A stretch of DNA of 64,000 nucleotides from Diplocarpon mali. Its lineage: Eukaryota; Ascomycota; Leotiomycetes; Helotiales; Drepanopezizaceae. Each line of letters begins with the position of its first letter. Positions within the stretch are counted from its first letter, which is position 1. A model generated the notes under the pieces. The model saw nothing but the letters and a program-made list of their open reading frames with translations. It searched no databases and was not told where the DNA came from. Below, one piece after another: positions 51,201 through 63,887 of the stretch. Position numbers and translations under genes: made by a program. The DNA is taken from positions 118,360 through 182,359 of the forward strand of contig JAENRP010000066.1 of NCBI GenBank assembly GCA_024741835.1, read 5' to 3'.

Positions 51201-53747
51201 GAAGATGCACTGGCATGTGTGTTCAGATGTTCTCACAGCAGAGCGAGATATGAGGGTAATCCAGACTGACACTTACACTCCCAATTCCAATCAGGTTTTG
51301 CAGCATACTGCCTCGTTGTTTCTTGTATCAAGCTCTCGGTCTGCTTCTGTCTCATCCAAATCCGTAAGTTTCCTCAGATAAGGGTACTGCATAGCCGCTT
51401 ACCCACTCTCCCAGATGCCCATCCTCTCTAACCTTGACCCAACTGACATGGCTCCAGAGTCTGGATCAGTGTATCCGTACCACCCGACCTATTCAGGCGC
51501 CCTTCTCCGAATTCTGAACCGAGTACGACTCCGATATTATGGGAAGAGAATCGTGCAACTGGCCTTCTGCGCCACCTTGTTAGGCATGATATGCTGGTAA
51601 GACCTCTCTCATTCATCGCATCACATCAAGTGAAGCATCTCCCCTCTCTCTAACAGTCCTCCGCATATTAGAAATCTACGGATCCTTCATGACACGTACC
51701 GTCGAGTTCTAGCAGGTCTACTACCATGAAAACGTCTTCGTAATGCCCCAGGTCATCGAAATCTTCGCCTACGCCCTCGGCGCCACATTTCCAGGTTCAC
51801 GCCGTCTCCCCTCCAGCTGCCAGGTGTCCACTCTCTGCAATCGACTAGCGAGCGCGATCTGAAGCTCGCCTGCTTGTCGACGATGCTCAAGTCCGACTGA
51901 TCGAGTAACTGCAGCGAGCAGAATGTGGATCTGGATCTGGAGAAGGCGGCGGTGAAGGGAGGCGTAATGGTGCAAACTGAGGTGATGTTTGAATACGAGA
52001 CAGATAAGAGTCCGTTATGGAGATTTTTGCAGCTGTCGAGAGAGGGGAGTGGGTAGTAAAGAAACATGTGGGTGCTTTCTAGTTATATGAGTGAAGGTGT
52101 TTTCTAGCTTTTTCTTTCCTTTTCTTTTCTTTTCATTTGGTGCGTATTGGGGAAAATATCTTAGATAGGAGGAGTCTGTGTAAGGAGCTCAGGTCTGGCA
52201 GGCTATCGATTAATATTTCTAGTTTTCTTACGTCAGTTTGGTTCGGTTCGCCAGGCCGGAGCAGAGGAGTCATGAGACAGAATAAGGGGTAGGAACTCTT
52301 CCTTTTTGGAGACACAGCGATGGACCATGGTGGTATAAAATTATGCTGATGAGCTGAACCGTCGGTTAGTTGTTTAAGAGACATATCTGATGTGATGTAA
52401 TATAATATCTCAGAGGAGATGAGATGATGTATTATATATTTTTATATCTAGCATGAAGTGCCAACCGTCTGCGCAAATATAATTTCCCACGTTTTCTTAA
52501 AAACATGCCGTTTACCGGTAATTTTCTTCCTGGCCGTCTACACGAGACAGGAAGGAAAATGGAAAGAATCGAGAAAATCAATACGCGCAAGCGTAACACT
52601 CTTACCTATATGAATAACCATGCGATTGAAACACCTACAGTGTCCGAATCACTTCGTTGACAGACTCAAGATAGCTTTTCCGCAAGAGAACGAGCCTGAC
52701 CTAACCTACCCCCATCCGTCTCATCTGAGCGACGCAGTCTCCATCGCAGCACCTCGACTGTCTATATACCGGCATAGCATGCCGCTGAGCCGGTCATTCC
52801 TTCTCATCATCTCCTTTTCATGCGAACTCAGCCTCCTGTTCGCGTCTCCTTGCGAGTTGGGACGAGGATTCATCTCGGGTTTGAACTTGGATTTGGCTTG
52901 TCAGTGTACTTTGACGTGAGGTTCAGCCGTGGCCGCAGCGAGAACAGCGGACATGATAAATGAGCAAGGGTCAGTAACTAGCAAGATCTTGGCTGTAAAT
53001 AGATGGAGCAAAACTTTTTGGTTCCTTTTGCTTTCGAAAATATTGCCTAGACCAGCATTGAATATTCATCGCCGTTAGTGTCGGAGGTTGACGATTTCTA
53101 CTCGTCGCTCGAGGCCATGGGATTAATTAGTAGTCTTGGGGAAGCCGAGGCCACCCTTCCCCCTTTGATGGAGATTAAGGATGATAGCACGACAACGAGA
53201 AACCTTCTGCTGCGCCAGGCTATGAAGAGGGAGATAAGAATAGAGAGATGCACAGCACCCAGCTTTGGTATTTTGGCTGCTGGAAACATTCTCATCTCAG
53301 GAAATACAGTGATAAAGCATGAGCCTCTTCTTCTCATATATAACCACCTTTCACAGCAGGTAAAATCCTGTGGACCGAATACATCACAACGAGATGGCTC
53401 TTTCGCACTTGGGAATTACCACTCTTTGCGGAACCTAGAAGTAAGACCCTGCTAGTCGACTGGCCGTCTCTGTAGCAAGCGGGTGGTAGTCACACAGGGA
53501 AAACATATATGCTTATTTTGTCTGAAGTGTCTGAATGCATTCATTCATCCATTCAATGCTTGATCGGATATCCAGACTATCTACTGCCTGTGCTATGCTG
53601 TGCACCAAACAAACGAAACCACTAGGTCTAGCTGCGGCTAGGGTGTGAGAGCCTTGAGGCCATGGCATGTACCCCAGAGAGATACAGTACAGCAAAGAAA
53701 AGTCGTCCTCAGTCATGAATTTCCCAAGACTTTACAATACCTTTATT
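48245..53747. other. 5.5 kb gene-poor region with a decayed gene
   Basis: No intact gene is supported. A decayed gene occupies about 50571-52058. C homopolymers occur at 50397-50419, and GGAGACA repeats at ~49070-49090. A plus frame at 53078-53455 (SEVDDFYSSLEAMGLIS...) has no ATG at its head, no motif and is left uncalled. A minus frame at 48415-48744 ends with several Cys but is likewise unsupported. Confidence 0.5.
50571..52058 (+). pseudogene. Decayed gene, probable membrane or surface protein
   Basis: From ATG 50571 one frame reads TDVVGISNDISYSPFGNC, stop, then ILVATKTNGTIFTPRYDDSY and HQNMGLATIFVYNFLTR, stop. Coding-like pieces continue in shifting frames: MARLVYRWKEFMKRKRDDVL, YPYHPTYSGALLRILNRVRL followed by the hydrophobic QLAFCATLLGMICW, and YYHENVFVMPQVIEIFAYAL near 51718. 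At least four in-frame stops and several frame changes rule out an intact gene. The order suggests a large multi-domain protein. The family is not recognised. Confidence 0.45.
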
Positions 53748-55548
53748 TTACTCCGATTTCTCTTTCACCTTTTCAGCTGGTTCCTTGGCCTTCTCAGATG
53801 CGGTTTCAGCTAATTTTAGCTTTCCTTCCTGATACTTCGCCATCTTCTCGCTCATGTACCTCCAGGATCTGCCGATCCCTGATGTCAATATACCCTTGAG
53901 GCTCTGGCTTGTGCTTGGCCATCCAATCGTTTTCTTGATGACGTATCTGACTTCGGCTCGTAAGTCTTCAGGTGGTTCGTTTGAAATCCTTTGCTCGAAG
54001 CCTCCTCCTTGCCGCCTGTTGATTCTGGTAGCATCTTCGTCGCTGGCAGCCTCAAGCATCCTGTTGAACTCTAGTCGAGGAATCTGGTATTTCTTTTGAT
54101 ATTGAAAGTAGAGCTTTGACCTGAAAGCTTTCGGTAGTCGTCGGACCATGTTTCCTCGCTTCACAGGGTCCATGTCTTGTGCCAAGGTTACGTTTGCCGT
54201 CTCGTCGGCGGCCCAGTCTGGATCTGAGCATTTCGAGTCGTTGAAGCTAACGTTAGGAAGGTTCTCGACAAGAGGCGAATACAACCGCCGGAAGTGAGGA
54301 AGGTTATTTCCGACAATATTCGCCACCTTGGACTTATTTTCTGTTGGGAATGCCATTCGAGGGTCTCCCATATAACTGATATTCGAAATTACACCATAAA
54401 GTTCATGTTCTGTAAAGTTCGGTGGCAGGAGTAGAAGAGCAGTTCGTAAGGCAGATAGTAGATTGACTTGATTCGCGAGACGGACTCGAGGGTCGTCTCG
54501 GAGAATCTTGACAGGTTTTTGCAACCGTCCTGCGAGATACAAAGTCGTCCATTCGGAAAGATCGGTACAGAGGGTATCCAAGTTCACTACTCCGTACTTG
54601 ATCAGGATTCCGTTGACCGTCACAAACGGATTGAAGTATACTCCTGCACCCCATTTATCCTGCACAGCAGAAACTGCGCCCGATCCGAATGCTCCCAGAG
54701 CTGAATAATGATCCCGATGCTGCTGAAGATTCAAAGAATGCCAATGCTGGGTATACGAAACGCCAAATATAAAATCAATCATTTTTGGACTTCCACCTTG
54801 TGCCTTTTCGACCGCTGGGGGAGCCTTTGAATGAATGGAGGTCGTGGTAGAAAATGTTCCTGTCTGTAGGAGCAAGTCAGCTCAAAAACATATCTCGACC
54901 ACCGATCTGGTTTCTGGTACGAAAATGTGAGCAAATCGCAAATGCTCCATAATTTTTGGGAAGTTGATACACAGCAAGTCAAAACGAGAAGCGCCCAGGC
55001 GGAGGTTCCCGGATCCAATAATTCCACGACAGAAGACTCTAGTAGAGTCCAGATATTTTGGATCGTAAGCCTTTGGGAAGCTCGAAATTGCAGGCCGAAG
55101 CATGACCCAACATCAACAAGATATTCGTCCATACCTGCTTCGATTGCGGGAACACCCCCGATCCATATGCGAACGCATACCTTATAGGCGCACGAAACTG
55201 CCACAGTATTTGCCTTAGCGCCTCCTTAAACTCATCATTGATGACAATGTGCTGGTTGACACCGAAATTCGTATGCGGTAGTTCGGAAAAGTGAGAGATA
55301 TTGTAGTTGGGGTTGTCCTCCCAATCTGGAGATAAGGAACTTGTAGCGCTCGAGTCTGAGGTTCCGAAGGAAGCTTTGGACGAAGCTGAATCGGAGGCAC
55401 ACTCGCTGATCGACGGCGACTGGAAGCTCGATTCTGACTCTTTCGAAGCTTGCGATGCGAGGAATCTTTTGGCCAAAATATTTCGGATGGAATAGTTTCT
55501 TGTAGGCCGGCATAACAAGCATTGGTTCCTCTGTCCGAAAGTCCTCAT
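53748..55548 (-). CDS. TAM41: Mitochondrial CDP-diacylglycerol synthase Tam41
   Basis: Exons 55135-55548 and 53748-54863 give 509 residues. The basic, Ser-rich N-terminus with few acids (MRTFGQRNQCLLCRPTRNYS) fits a mitochondrial presequence. It has the nucleotidyltransferase motif FRAPIRYAFAYGSGVFPQ, then GGSPKMIDFIFGVSYTQHWH with the catalytic Asp, WGAGVYFNPFV, and a conserved helical end. Tam41 makes CDP-diacylglycerol from phosphatidic acid and CTP on the matrix side of the inner membrane, feeding cardiolipin synthesis. The intron is 271 nt, long for this window, and joins SKQ to TGTFSTTT in phase 0. A Lys/Glu-rich tail (AKEPAEKVKEKSE) follows the core. Confidence 0.93.
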
Positions 55549-58002
55549 TGGTATCTGCGGACTAACTATTAGCTTTAGTTTGCGCGAATATAGAATCCGT
55601 GTTCATTGCTTACCAATAGGTGCCTAGAAGCCATTGTACAATTCGAAACCTGGGCTTGGAGACCTGGACATGTATTATAGAGTACTTGTGTGCAGCAGAT
55701 GCTGCAGAAATGTTATCGGGCGTCAAGAGGCATTGGCTTGTGAGGTCGTTGATGTTTGGTTGGGCCGGTACTTTACCTCAAGCCTCGCGGCAGAACCACC
55801 CCATGTCCGCTTAGCACCGGGAACTAGGAACGGCACGACACTCGGCGTGTCGAAGCGATCTCCTCAACTACAAGAAAAACAAAACCGTCTTCAGAAATAC
55901 GCTTTCAAATTCTCGGAATTGCTCTAGATGATCTATCACTACCACTAAGCATTCCAGACCCGCTGAAGGCTAAGAATCTCCATTGGGAGAGTGCTGTCCG
56001 CATATCTGCTTGATTACTCAACAGCGACAAGTATGCTAGCTTGAATCGCTTCAGAAGCTATAAGAGATCGAGACTCGTAGTCCCGCTTAGAATGACTGTA
56101 TAAACTACCTTCTGATAGACCCCCGGTCTATCTTGATGTCTTGATTCAGGGCTTGCACCCGTTTGCCTCCCATTAACCTTGTTAGTCCTCAGTCTTTACT
56201 CTAAATCCTAGTATTATGTATACGCAGGTTCAGGGGCGAATGCTATACGTTTCGGGTCACACATTCCAAGAATCTAGAGATACTTCTTCCAAGATGCTCA
56301 AAACTGTAACTTGGTGTATTTCCTGTGTGACGGTGTGCATATATGAACCTGTGGAGGGTGCTTGGTGCTTCGCACCACCATGTAGGTGCCGAAAACAAGC
56401 AGATCCACCCTTTTCTGACTGAGCTCAACTCAGAATGGCTACCAATGCTTCCGATATCACGAATTCTATTCTCACATCATTCTCAGAGAATCTCGCCAAA
56501 GTACAGCCGGTCGAAAATCGTAGCCATCTTTGTTACTATGAAATTTCCATCGTGCTGAATATTGTCGCGGGTAGCACAGTCTTACTCGCCATTTTTGCTT
56601 GTCCTCTTAGAACAAGTCGGGATAAACTTCTTGAAGTTTCTGGATGTGCCTGACCTCCAATTCTCAAGTTTTATAAGCCATATGCCCTCCTCTGTCCTCG
56701 TCCAATGTCGGCTTTGCCAGCCGCTGGCGAGACCACATTGTATTACCATATTCTTTGATATGCTCACTATGCCCTCATAACGCTCCGGCCTGAAGTCTTC
56801 TTTGGATCGTAAATGAGCTATCCTGATGACCTTTAAAGTCCAAATGACAAAATCGTTGTCTCGTGTAACTTGAATCCGACGCGGAATGCACGTTGATTTC
56901 TGTTCGCCCGACACCAGCGAGAAAATTCTGACAGCATACCGCCGTTAAATTACAATATCGCGGCTTTCATTTCTTTATAAGTCTTCATATTGCCGAGTCT
57001 ACACTTATAGTGGTCAATCCTTGCCATCAAAAACCCACCATGCAAAACATATATAAAATCATCCGTCGTCTAGCACGACGCAAATCAGGCCGTTTTCATA
57101 GGCATATTGCATGGCGATATTCCGTACCTGTGACACATATCGTCTTGCGTGAATGTACATTTAGCGCTTGCCAATAAACAGAAAGCTATTTCTGTTTCGG
57201 GGATAACCCGAACAGGGTGAAGCAGAGTAGTGCAGTACTTTCACTCACACCGGCAAAACGTTTCTGAGAAAGTTTGAAATCGAGTGTGCAAAACTGGAAG
57301 TAAATAATTCAGATTTTGCCACATTATGTCGTGGATTTATTATTCTTATTTACAAAAATATACATGAAGACTACATACCAGCGATTCGTTAGTATGAAAC
57401 TATAAACCGGATAAATTTATGCGCAATGTTCAACTATTTGCAGAGTAAAGTAGAGCATAGCTACCGTGGGTATAAAACGATCGACTTCAAAGACGAGTCG
57501 CATCCCCGATTTATAGGTCTATAACTCCGAATTGTAGTCTTGAAACCTTGTATACCATCTTTAAATGGTTTTGCAATAGTAGTGCCATCCAGGCTAGTTT
57601 CGCGGAATAATTCAGCAAAGCCAATGTTTGAAAATACATACATACTCAACGACGATTTTAGATTGACGTTGTGATACCTCTGCTCAAAACCATCAATTTT
57701 AAATGGCCAATCATGCTCTAATCAATCAATGACATGTTGCCCATTATTGTATAGAAGTAACTGGTGCGTACTTGAGACACCGCGCAGTTGCTCAAGTTGA
57801 TAGTTGTAGTTAAATCACCGCATATTTTCAGGAAACGCAATCTTCCTTGATCGCCCCTGCCGTTTAATTCGCCGGCCAACAAAGAAACCTTGTTGTCTTT
57901 GACACGTGATTCGAGGTGTAGTCGCGAGCCCTCATGATTACGCCTATGCCCAGCAATTGACAACGGCACATGTAGTGCGCAAAGCGTTCACCGATCTCAA
58001 AG
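55549..58002. other. Intergenic 2.5 kb, no gene seen
   Basis: It covers the 5' flanks of TAM41 (minus) and MAD1 (plus). Small frames at 55620-55927 and 56343-56780 overlap in several phases without motifs. It is AT-rich from ~56940 to 57700. No repeat element was recognised. Confidence 0.5.
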
Positions 58003-60374
58003 ATGAAAGCGCATACGCCAGGGAAGCTGGGTGATCCCGCGAGAAGGCGGAGCTCAATCACAACTGGGCATCGAACCAGTATGGGCAGTGGAATCCCTTT
58101 GGGCGCTTCAAGAGTGAGTCTTCCTGGCTGGGAGATCTCACAAAGTGGTATTGGAATTTACACTGATCTATTATGTATTATGTGTAGATTGCCCATGCAC
58201 GATCCAAGACGACTCAGCCAGCGTACGACTTCCTGACCGGTGCCGAATCCACGTCCCGTCCCCCGTCTCGCGGAGCTGCCTTTCGACAGTCCTTGCGTAC
58301 CCTCTCTGGCGAGACTGGCAGACACGAGCTGTCGCTTGAGCACGACCCGGATGCGGAGAGAAGACGCCGCGAAAACGATGACCTCAAGGCCGAGGTTAAT
58401 ACTCTGAAATATACGATCGACAGTCACCGCCAGGAAGACGAGTTAACAAAACTGCGACATGAAAATGAGCTTAGAGATGCTCGAAGGAAGGGCGAGGACG
58501 ATTTCAAGAAGATGCAGGCTGCTGAGGTGGATAAGAACAAAGCCATCAGACAATATGAGTCCTTGCTGAAGGAGATGACTGAGATACGCAATGCCGCGAG
58601 CAACGAGAAAGCTGCACTGGAAAGACGGCTGCGGGATATTGAGGAGAGCAAACGAACTCTGGAGGAGGAAGTAGAGGAATCTAGATTTGAGCGAGAGGAA
58701 ACCATGCGGAACATTGAGAGGAAGGCTGCAGAGCTCGGGAGCCGGAACGAGACATTGCAACGAACTCTCGAAGAACTAAAACAAGACTCCGACCGGAGAG
58801 AGGCGCTTCTGCAGGAGACACAGCAGCAGCTGGCTGATAAGGAAACTGCATATGGCTCTCTCGAGGCGGATGTTCTACGGTTGAAAGCCCAGACAGGTGA
58901 TGCGGAGACTCTGGCTGTGATCAAGAGAGAGCTGGGGGAACAAGTTGCGCACATCCGAAAGCTAGAGATTTTGAATCGGGAGCAAGCTTCTGACCTGAAG
59001 CATTTCAAGAAGCTCCACAAGAGCGTAGAGGTTGTCGAGGAAGAAAAGCGATCACTACAAAGACGTCTAGAGGGGATGGAGGATTTAGAGAATGAACTTG
59101 GCGAAGCAAGAATCCAGAGACAAAGACTAGAGGATGAGCGCTTGGCCTGGACCGCATATCTTCAAAGTCAAGATAGTGTTGATGGCCAGCTTGAATTCGA
59201 CTCTCCGGATGCATTGGCCAGGGCCCTTGTCGAAGAACGAATACGAACTGCTACTCTGGTCGAGAGACTTGGTGGTCTGGAACCTGAGCTATTAGCAAAG
59301 GATAGTAACATTCAGGCTCTAGAGTTTGAGAAATCAATATTAATTGAGCAAATTGAAAAGCTCAAGGCCGGTGGAAGCGCTCCTGCTAACAATAGCAAGA
59401 TCCAGCTTCGTCTTGAGAGACAACGAGCTTTAGCTATCAAAGAAGCAGAGTATCTCCGAGCGCAACTCAAGACATACGACACCGAAGATAGCACTTTCCA
59501 ACCCGAGAGCCTCGATGCCGCGAAGGTCCAACGCATCCAAGAACTCGAGGACATGGTTGAGAAGTACCGTCAGGAAGTCCAAACTCTTAATGTCGAGCTT
59601 TCCACAAAAGAGATGCCTCCGCCACCTGTTCCCTCACCAACTAGTACTAAGCGGCGCCGCGATGATTCTGAAGAAAGTGAGCAACTCGGCCAACTTTCCC
59701 GCAAGAATCGCACGCTCCAAGACGACCTCTCAACCCACCAAAACACCGTCAAGCTCCTCCAAAAAGAACTCGCCGTCACCCAAGAGCGCTTGCAGGCTCT
59801 AAACGAGCAGAGTAAAACTCGGGTGCTTTCTCTGCGCTCAAATCCTACTTCCGATTTCGAAGCCATCAAGATGAGCACCCTCAATACGCTTCGTCAAGAG
59901 AACGCCGACCTCCTCTCTCAACTCCGCACCAAGCAACCCGTACTCTCCTCCGTCCCTCTTTCGAGCCTCGAATCAGCCGAACAGCAAATCATCTCCGCCC
60001 AACTTGCGCTAGCTTCAGAAAAGAAGCGCAACGATCGCCTCATGAAGGTCTGGGGCGCCAAATCGGCGGAGTTCCGCGAACTTGTCATCTCGTTGCTTGG
60101 CTGGAACGTGGTGTTCATGAAAGATGGCAAGATGCGCGTGACGAGCTTCTTCTACCCTGGCATTGGCGAGGACGAGAATAGTATCGTGTTTGACGGCGAG
60201 AAAGGCACAATGAAGATTAGCGGTGGGCCTGAGAGCGCGTTTGCGGTAAAGATTGGAGATCAGATCCGCTTTTGGGTCAAGGAGAGGGGTAGCATTCCGT
60301 GCTTTTTGGCGGCACTTACTTTGGAATTTTACGAGGAGAAACTCAGGGAGAATACGATGCGGGTTGATGTGTAG
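58003..60374 (+). CDS. MAD1: Spindle assembly checkpoint protein Mad1
   Basis: Exons 58003-58113 and 58188-60374 (intron 74 nt) give 765 residues. The unstructured head contains QPAYDFLTGAES. A nearly continuous coiled coil spans ~120-560, interrupted by a basic patch TKRRRDD (nuclear-signal-like). The Mad2-binding segment RVLSLRSNPTSDFEAIK lies at ~580, then a second coil and the C-terminal globular kinetochore-binding domain (LLGWNVVFMKDGKMRVTSFF ... FYEEKLRENTMRVDV). Mad1 recruits Mad2 to unattached kinetochores and templates its closed form; it sits at nuclear pores in interphase. The downstream BIR1 gene is convergent, 366 bp away. Confidence 0.93.
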
Positions 60375-60740
60375 ACTGCGGGAACAGCGTGGTTTGCCTT
60401 GCGAGCCAGTGATGACTGGATGTATACCATTTGCTTTCTTGGTGGCATGATACATAGTCGTATCTGTATAACGGCGTTTAGGCGTGCGGCGGAAATGGAG
60501 GTGGTATCCTGGAATCATGTTGAAGATACCATATCATATCACGTCCCCACAAGTCACGTAGAAGACTTGTTAATTGCAATGAATAAATTCAATGATCCAA
60601 TCCCAATAATAAGCAAGAAACTAACCTAACAAGGCCAACAAATCCTACAATGCGAGGACGCCAGTTTCGTAAATTCGTATCCCAAGCTCTACCAAGGTAG
60701 TAACTTAACAATCATTATTCTCCTGCAGCACAACTTACGG
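60375..60740. other. Short convergent spacer MAD1 / BIR1
   Basis: These 366 bp hold both 3' UTRs. AATAAA-like signals for the plus strand are present (AATGAATAAATTC near 60579; CAATAATAAGC near 60603). No gene or repeat is seen. Confidence 0.6.
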
Positions 60741-63567
60741 TCATTCAAGGCATTCGACTCCCTCTAGAGCCAGCATAGCTCTAGTTCCCTCGCTCTCAAA
60801 GACACCCACCATTCGCTCGCAATCACTTCTCAGCTTCTCTTCGGCCATAGCCGCATTATGTTTAATCCACTCCTCTACCGTCATCCTTTTCTCCGGGCTT
60901 GTCAACTCCCCATCTTTGATCTTCTGCACTGCACCACCAAAGATGTCAGTCACCGGCATATCCCTAGAGGGCGACTTAAGAAAAATAGTGTCGAGGTCAA
61001 CCATGGACCAAGGCTGGTGACTTTTGAGGCCTGCAATGATATTACGCTTGGAGGGCGACATGGCAGGAGTGGTTTCGGACAATGGAATGCGTGGATGTGA
61101 CGAGTTTGGAGTGCTTGTCCTCTGAGCTAGAGCAGAAGGCTTCGAGGACGGAGGATGGTTTTCGGCATCCGAAGACTGCGGAGACTGTGAGGCGGTCATT
61201 TCCTTTGGTGGTGGAGTGGAAGAACGAGTTGGTGACGGGGCTTTATTGAGGGCGTGCTGGTGATGGGTAGGTATTTCTTCAGTCACAGGCTCTCCGAAAC
61301 CAGGACCAGCCTCTGACCCTGGAATAGGTTCTTTTGAAATTGATAGTTTCCTAAGTCTGCCTCTGCCCTTTGCTGCTTTTGCCTTGGCGAACTTGGGAGC
61401 GAAGTCCCCATTGACGCTTTCTGGTTCAGCTCCTGGAGTCTCTGTGACAGAATTGTAGTAAGTCTCTTCAACCACGCTGATCTCTTCAATATGAAGAGTT
61501 CGCTTGGCTTTTGCTGATAGAACAGGCTGATCGTTCTCAGTGGCGGGGGATAGCTCCATGTGTTCGTGAACAATCTCTTCGTTGTCTCCACCTAGTCCTT
61601 TCTTGCCAGTTTTGCCTTTCTTCACTGCGCTGCTTCGCCCGACAGCGCCAGCCCGGACAGCTGTGGACTGACTTGCTGTGCTGGCGTCAGTCTCATCACC
61701 AGAATCTACCCCTTGGTGATCTACAACATCGCCTCCCATGGAGCCAGTGTTTCCTCCCACGGATAAGACAGAACCTCTCGTAACTCTCGCATAAAACTTC
61801 TTCGGCGCATGGCGAGCGGGTGCGCGTTGCTTCTTCTGCTGGATGAAGGGCGACGAATGCTGCGTAGAGATACTGTGCTCATTTTCTGCGGCAACTTGCT
61901 GAGAAGCTTCCTCTTCAGCTGGATTTTCTTTGGCTTCATGTTCTGATGCTTCTACTGCCATATCGGCAGCCTTTTTCTCGGCAGCTCTTTGCTTAGCGGA
62001 AACCTTACGAGGCTTTTTCGCTTTGGCGCCCTTTACCTTGGGGGGGGGCTTGAAATCGACTTCCATTGTCTCCAGCTCTGCATCAATCGCTGCCTCATCG
62101 ATATCAATTGGAGCTGCATCAAACATAGAATGGTTCTTCGCAAATTTACTAGCCCTTGTCTTCTTTGGAACGGGCACAGGCGACGGCTCGGCCTCGTTAT
62201 CTGTCACATGTCGCTCGAGATCAGCCTCAAGAGCCCTATCAATCTCATCATCATCTGGTACCCGAGCTCTCATCGATGCCACGGATGCAGTTGAAACCTT
62301 ACGAGAAGGCCTTGCTCTTCTGCGGCCCGGCTTTGGCTGTTCTCCGTACGCCTCGTCGTGGCTGGTGATCGAATCTTCAACGGCCGTGCTGCCCCTCGTT
62401 CTAGTAGCCCGTCTCTTCGATAGTGGTGGTGCAAGATCACCGGCCGTAGCAGTGACCTCCAGCAACCCTTCTTCACTTTTCCGTTTTCTGCTACGAGTAG
62501 CTTTCGGCGCCTCGTCCACATTTACGTCGAAGTTCTTTTCTGGCTCTTTGGCCCCAACTTCAATAGGCTCGCTCTTCTTGTTCCTCGTCTTTCTCCCCTT
62601 CGTAGCTGGAGCTGTCTTGGCCCTCCCCATCCTTTTCGTGGTCGCGTGGGTAGCGGTAGTTAAGATACTGTCGTCCTCTTCTGCTGGAAAGTCTTCTGAT
62701 GTTTCGGACGCGGTAGTGAGTGCTGACTGTGTTGATAGCCTGGAAGCTTTGGATGTCCTATCTCTCTTCAACTTTGTCTGCTTAGGAGCAGGAATTTTCG
62801 AGTATTCACGGATTAGAACGAAGAAGGGGCAGTCCGGTGATCGCTTGAAATGCTCGTCCCTGCCGTCTAGTATCAAAATCATAAATCCGGCAAGCGCTAC
62901 CCAGAAACTCACATTGGCTTATCTGAATTTTCCCACCCATCTAAAGCAAGTGCACAATACGTACACGTTGCCATATCGTCATTTTCCGGTGTCGGGGTGT
63001 ACTTCCACCCCGCGTCGGCCATCTGGTTATCATATTAGCCTTGCTTGCAGCTGTGGAACGCTTGAACGCGCCTGTTTGACCTTGCACTTCCACCCTTTCT
63101 TCCCATCATGCGGCCATTTACCCGCAAATGTAGACTTTCGAGCTTCAATCATCTTCGAGCTCAAAGGATATTCCCGGCTCAACTCCCCATCTTGCTTCTC
63201 AACTGTAGCGACGATAGCCCAGCCACAATCTGAAGAATGCTTTAAGTGTTCTGCCAAAGGGTCGTCGCCCTCCTCCCAACCATCGAGAGCTGTGTGACAC
63301 AGAAAACAAGCGGTATTGTCAGGATTGGCTGGTTGAGGGTAAAAGAAGAATCCGGCTTTGGCAAGCTATGCACGTTTTAGAAAGTTTGAAAAGATATTAA
63401 TTGAACATGGAACGAACTTCATCGCTAGAGAGGAACTTATGAGGCCATTTCACAGACTTTCCACCCTTAGAACTCGCGTTTGATGCTCTTCGTTTTTGCG
63501 CTGAATGAAATGATGCGACTCGAGCATCATAAGTAAAGTACTGATCTGCTACATCTTGGATAGCCAT
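60741..63567 (-). CDS. BIR1: Chromosomal passenger protein Bir1 (survivin-like, two BIR domains)
   Basis: Exons 63418-63567, 63072-63365 (or 63081-63365), 62913-63022 and 60741-62859 give 890 (or 887) residues. BIR1 (~15-97) has zinc ligands Cys69, Cys72, His89, Cys96 in ACFLCHTALDGWE ... HLKHSSDC. BIR2 (~125-200) repeats this: TCTYCALALDGWE ... HFKRSPDCPFF. A long disordered Lys/Glu/Ser-rich region follows, with several basic clusters and SP/TP sites (for example SPSKRN, SPEKR). The C-terminal helix (MTVEEWIKHNAAMAEEKLRS) is where fungal Bir1 proteins bind partners. Bir1 targets Aurora B with INCENP and borealin-like subunits to centromeres. The end of exon 2 is ambiguous between a GT donor at 63080 and a GC donor at 63071; the latter keeps the usual spacing before MADAGW. 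Confidence 0.93.
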
Positions 63568-63887
63568 GCTCGTGTCCAATAAACAATATAGTCTGTATCG
63601 CTAGGTTTGTAGGAAGTATCTCGATGATGCGCATCGACCCGTTTGTTTTGAAGCAAGTCGCAAATTCAACGCGTCGATAAATCCCACCCAGATTTCCAGC
63701 GAAGCGAGTGGGGGATCCTGACTTCGAACCTGCCGCTCTGGGTAATTGACGCGTCGTTATGCCGAAAATTCTCAAGCAATGTTGTTGGCTGAGTTGATGG
63801 TGTTGTAAGGTTGATTGTGATTGCGGCGGCACATTCTGCCATGTAAACAAGCGATCTCACCGCTAGCAGCCTAGGCTTAGCCATAAG
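63568..63887. other. 5' flank of BIR1
   Basis: About 320 bp with no coding frame supported. It should contain the BIR1 promoter on the minus strand and ends at a MITE-A copy. Confidence 0.5.

Noticed and set aside
53078..53455. 125-residue plus-strand frame (SEVDDFYSSLEAMGL...)
   Set aside because: Head lacks an ATG (first one is 13 codons in), no motif, no convincing upstream exon. Could be a gene fragment; transcript data would decide.
58424..59020. 198-residue minus-strand frame inside MAD1
   Set aside because: Serine-rich mirror of the Glu/Lys/Leu coiled coil; no independent motif.
61930..63297. 455-residue open frame on the plus strand
   Set aside because: It lies antisense to BIR1 and arises from the low-complexity Lys/Glu/Ser codons of that gene; the minus strand carries two clear BIR domains with all zinc ligands.
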